Assembly (NCBI GenBank): GCA_003446655.1
Contig: DMCZ01000101.1
Coordinates: 1 to 7,263 of the forward strand
Source: Thauera sp.
GTDB lineage: Bacteria > Pseudomonadota > Gammaproteobacteria > Burkholderiales > Rhodocyclaceae
DNA length: 7,263 nt
Reading direction: 5' to 3'
Shown: positions 6,018 through 7,263 of the stretch, piece after piece
Numbering within the stretch: position 1 is the stretch's first letter
How the letters are laid out: each line of letters begins with the position of its first letter
Made by a program: the position numbers and the translations under genes
Notes under the pieces: model-generated
The model's input: the letters and a program-made list of their open reading frames with translations, nothing else
Databases searched by the model: none
Told to the model about the DNA's origin: nothing

Positions 6018-6020
6018 TGC

Positions 6021-6770
6021 ATGCAACTCATTGAGCTCAGGGCGTATCTCGACGCCCTGCTCGACGCTCAGCGGCTCAAGGATTATTGCCCAAACGGTCT
6101 GCAAGTGGAAGGACGGCCGGAAGTGCTGCGCGTGCTGTGTGGCGTGACCGCCAGTCAGGCGCTGCTCGATCGTGCAGCCGCTGGAGGGTATGACGCAGTC
6201 TTCGTGCATCATGGCCTGTTCTGGAAGGGCGACGATGGTCGGGTCACCGGGTTCCGGCGCCAGCGGCTGCGGACGCTGCTGGCGAACGACATCAACCTCT
6301 TCGCGTATCACCTTCCGCTCGACGTGCATCCCGCACTGGGCAACAATGCACAGCTCGGACGGCGAATGGGCTGGGAGGCGGAGGGTCGCTTTGCCGATCA
6401 GGACCTCGGCTGGATCGGGTGCCCGGCGCAGCCGGGCCAGCCCGCGGTGAGCATCGCCGATACGTTGGCGGAGCGGCTCGGACGTGCTCCCTTGCTTGTT
6501 GGCGATGGTCAGCGCACGGTCCACCGGGTGGCGTGGTGCACCGGTGGCGCGCAAGGCTACTTCGAGCAGGCCATCCTGGCCGGTGCCGACCTCTATGTCT
6601 CGGGTGAGATCTCGGAGCAGACCGTGCATCTGGCGCGCGAGTCGGGTGTCCCCTACATCGCCGCTGGCCACCACGCGACCGAGCGCTATGGCGCGCAGGC
6701 CGTCGCGACCCATCTCGCCGAAGCGCTGGGGCTGGAGGCCGAGTTTCTCGACCTCGACAATCCGGTCTAG
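6021..6770 (+). CDS. Nif3-like dinuclear metal-centre protein (YbgI/GTP cyclohydrolase 1 type 2-like)
   Basis: The 249-aa product belongs to the Nif3/YbgI/DUF34 family, cytosolic toroidal hexamers with a two-metal site whose cellular function is still debated. Motifs in order are DYCPNGLQVEG (21-31), HHGLFW (63-68), AYHLPLDVH (95-103), TGGAQGYFE (174-182), SGEISEQ (194-200) and GHHATERYG (216-224). Likely metal ligands are H63, H64, D101, H217 and E221. The ATG at 6021 was chosen because it has GGAGG 8 bases upstream and gives the family N-terminus (MQLIELRAYLD). An in-frame ATG at 6006 would add MEDGC but lacks a Shine-Dalgarno. The frame stays open far upstream, but that part is antisense to the protease gene. 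Its stop overlaps that of the next, convergent gene. Confidence 0.95.
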   Translation: MQLIELRAYLDALLDAQRLKDYCPNGLQVEGRPEVLRVLCGVTASQALLDRAAAGGYDAVFVHHGLFWKGDDGRVTGFRRQRLRTLLANDINLFAYHLPLDVHPALGNNAQLGRRMGWEAEGRFADQDLGWIGCPAQPGQPAVSIADTLAERLGRAPLLVGDGQRTVHRVAWCTGGAQGYFEQAILAGADLYVSGEISEQTVHLARESGVPYIAAGHHATERYGAQAVATHLAEALGLEAEFLDLDNPV

Positions 6771-7244
6771 CGTCGGGGCTGCCGGCCCCCGTTCGTGCGC
6801 GGGAGGGGGCCGAGTTCTTCCTCGAGGATGGCCGACAGGGTCAGGATCTCGTCGATCACCGTGAACGGGAACCCGACGCGGGTGCCATCCCGGTTGTCAC
6901 GCAGGAGTTGCTGGAGATAGCGCTGGCAGGCTGTGGTGCGCCAGCTCTTCTGCAGTGTCTCGGTGATGTGGGGCAGGTCCTCGAGGCTGGTGCGCGCGGC
7001 ACGCAACAACTGGTAGTTGTCCCAGTTCACCGCGTTCACGTTGAAGGTCTTGTTCAGCTCGCCAGCGATGGCATCGAACTCAGCCCGCAGGCCGGCGGCG
7101 CGGTAGACCTCCAGCAGCTTGAGCCACGGCGTCACCGCCTCGCGCGGGTTGCCACGGATGAATTCGGCCAGCGTTTCGGCCGCGCCCTGCACGCGACCGA
7201 AGCTCATCATGATGTCGGCGAGCTCGATGGCGGACTTGTGCTCC
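6767..7244 (-). CDS. Conserved helical TPR-like protein, C-terminal part, function not recognised
   Basis: The visible 158 residues are the C-terminal part of a cytosolic-looking protein. They start at EHKSAIELADIM, immediately inside the adapter. Residues 1-64 read as paired amphipathic helices of TPR type (ELADIMMSFGRVQGAAETLAEF, then AVTPWLKLLEVYRAAGLRAEF). Further helices follow, including a conserved-looking ITETLQKSWRTTACQRYLQQLL region (93-114) and GFPFTVIDEILTLSAILEEELG (124-145). The tail is basic (GGRQPRR). I recall similar stand-alone proteins in Betaproteobacteria, and the helical C-terminal domain of the pilus/septum protein FimV is a possible distant relative, but this is uncertain. 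The apparent N-terminus MCIRDR is adapter-derived and not part of the protein. Truncation is an assembly effect. The stop (TAG on the - strand, 6767-6769) overlaps the Nif3-like stop. Confidence 0.85.
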
Positions 7245-7263
7245 CTGTCTCTTATACACATCT
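7245..7263 (-). other. Tn5 mosaic end, Nextera adapter (artefact)
   Basis: CTGTCTCTTATACACATCT is an exact reverse complement of the 19-bp Tn5 mosaic end used in tagmentation libraries. Genomic sequence ends at 7244. On the - strand the adapter supplies the ATG at 7259-7261 and encodes the false peptide MCIRDR at the front of the truncated gene. Confidence 0.98.

Noticed and set aside
4767..6020. Long + strand open frame of about 418 codons upstream of, and in frame with, the Nif3-like gene
   Set aside because: It is exactly antisense to the HtrA-family protease, which has a complete catalytic triad and domain layout. The predicted peptide is Arg/His/Ala/Gly-rich with no recognisable domain, as expected for a GC-rich shadow frame, and GGAGG plus ATG at 6021 explains the real start.
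1..7263. Inverted mosaic-end sequences at both ends read as a composite transposon or mobile element
   Set aside because: The termini are the synthetic 19-bp hyperactive Tn5 mosaic end, and the left one continues into read-1 adapter sequence. The interior is housekeeping genes without a transposase. This is tagmentation library sequence.

Overview
The window looks like a fragment of a high-GC betaproteobacterial chromosome, most likely from the Rhodocyclales (Thauera/Azoarcus-like). This is inferred from base composition, protein sequence character and the gene order hisH-hisA-hisF-hisI-hisE-HIT-tatA-tatB-tatC, which I recall as typical of Betaproteobacteria. It was not confirmed by a search. 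Both ends are sequencing artefacts, not genome. Bases 1-31 match the Nextera read-1 transposon adapter with a few mismatches, and bases 7245-7263 are an exact reverse complement of the 19-bp Tn5 mosaic end. The two genes touching the edges are therefore cut by the library or assembly, and the start codons seen inside the adapters are spurious.

Region 1 (32-3066, + strand) is the distal half of a histidine operon: the C-terminal part of hisH, then complete hisA, hisF, hisI and hisE, followed by a HinT-like HIT nucleotide-binding protein. hisF/hisI, hisI/hisE and hisE/HIT overlap by 4 bases each, so translation is probably coupled. Together these genes cover steps 2 to 5 of histidine synthesis: HisE then HisI, HisA, and the HisH-HisF glutaminase/cyclase.

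Region 2 (3077-4701, + strand) holds tatA, tatB and tatC, a full twin-arginine translocase set. It starts 10 bp after the HIT gene, so it may be cotranscribed with his. A terminator-like hairpin and a second strong hairpin lie in the 93-bp tatA-tatB gap. They could set the excess of TatA over TatB and TatC. tatB and tatC overlap by 4 bases.

Region 3 (4773-6770) has a membrane-anchored, single-PDZ HtrA-family serine protease (DegS/AlgW type) on the - strand, convergent with tatC. It is divergent from a Nif3-like dinuclear-metal protein on the + strand, and the two share a 90-bp upstream region. A small hairpin there places the Shine-Dalgarno of the Nif3-like gene in its loop.

Region 4 (6767-7244, - strand) is the C-terminal part of a helical, TPR-like conserved protein whose function I cannot name. 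Its stop codon overlaps the stop codon of the Nif3-like gene in a shared CTAG.

Overall this is a conserved housekeeping region. I found no convincing new biological system. The points most worth checking are the adapter-bounded ends and the tatA-tatB hairpins.
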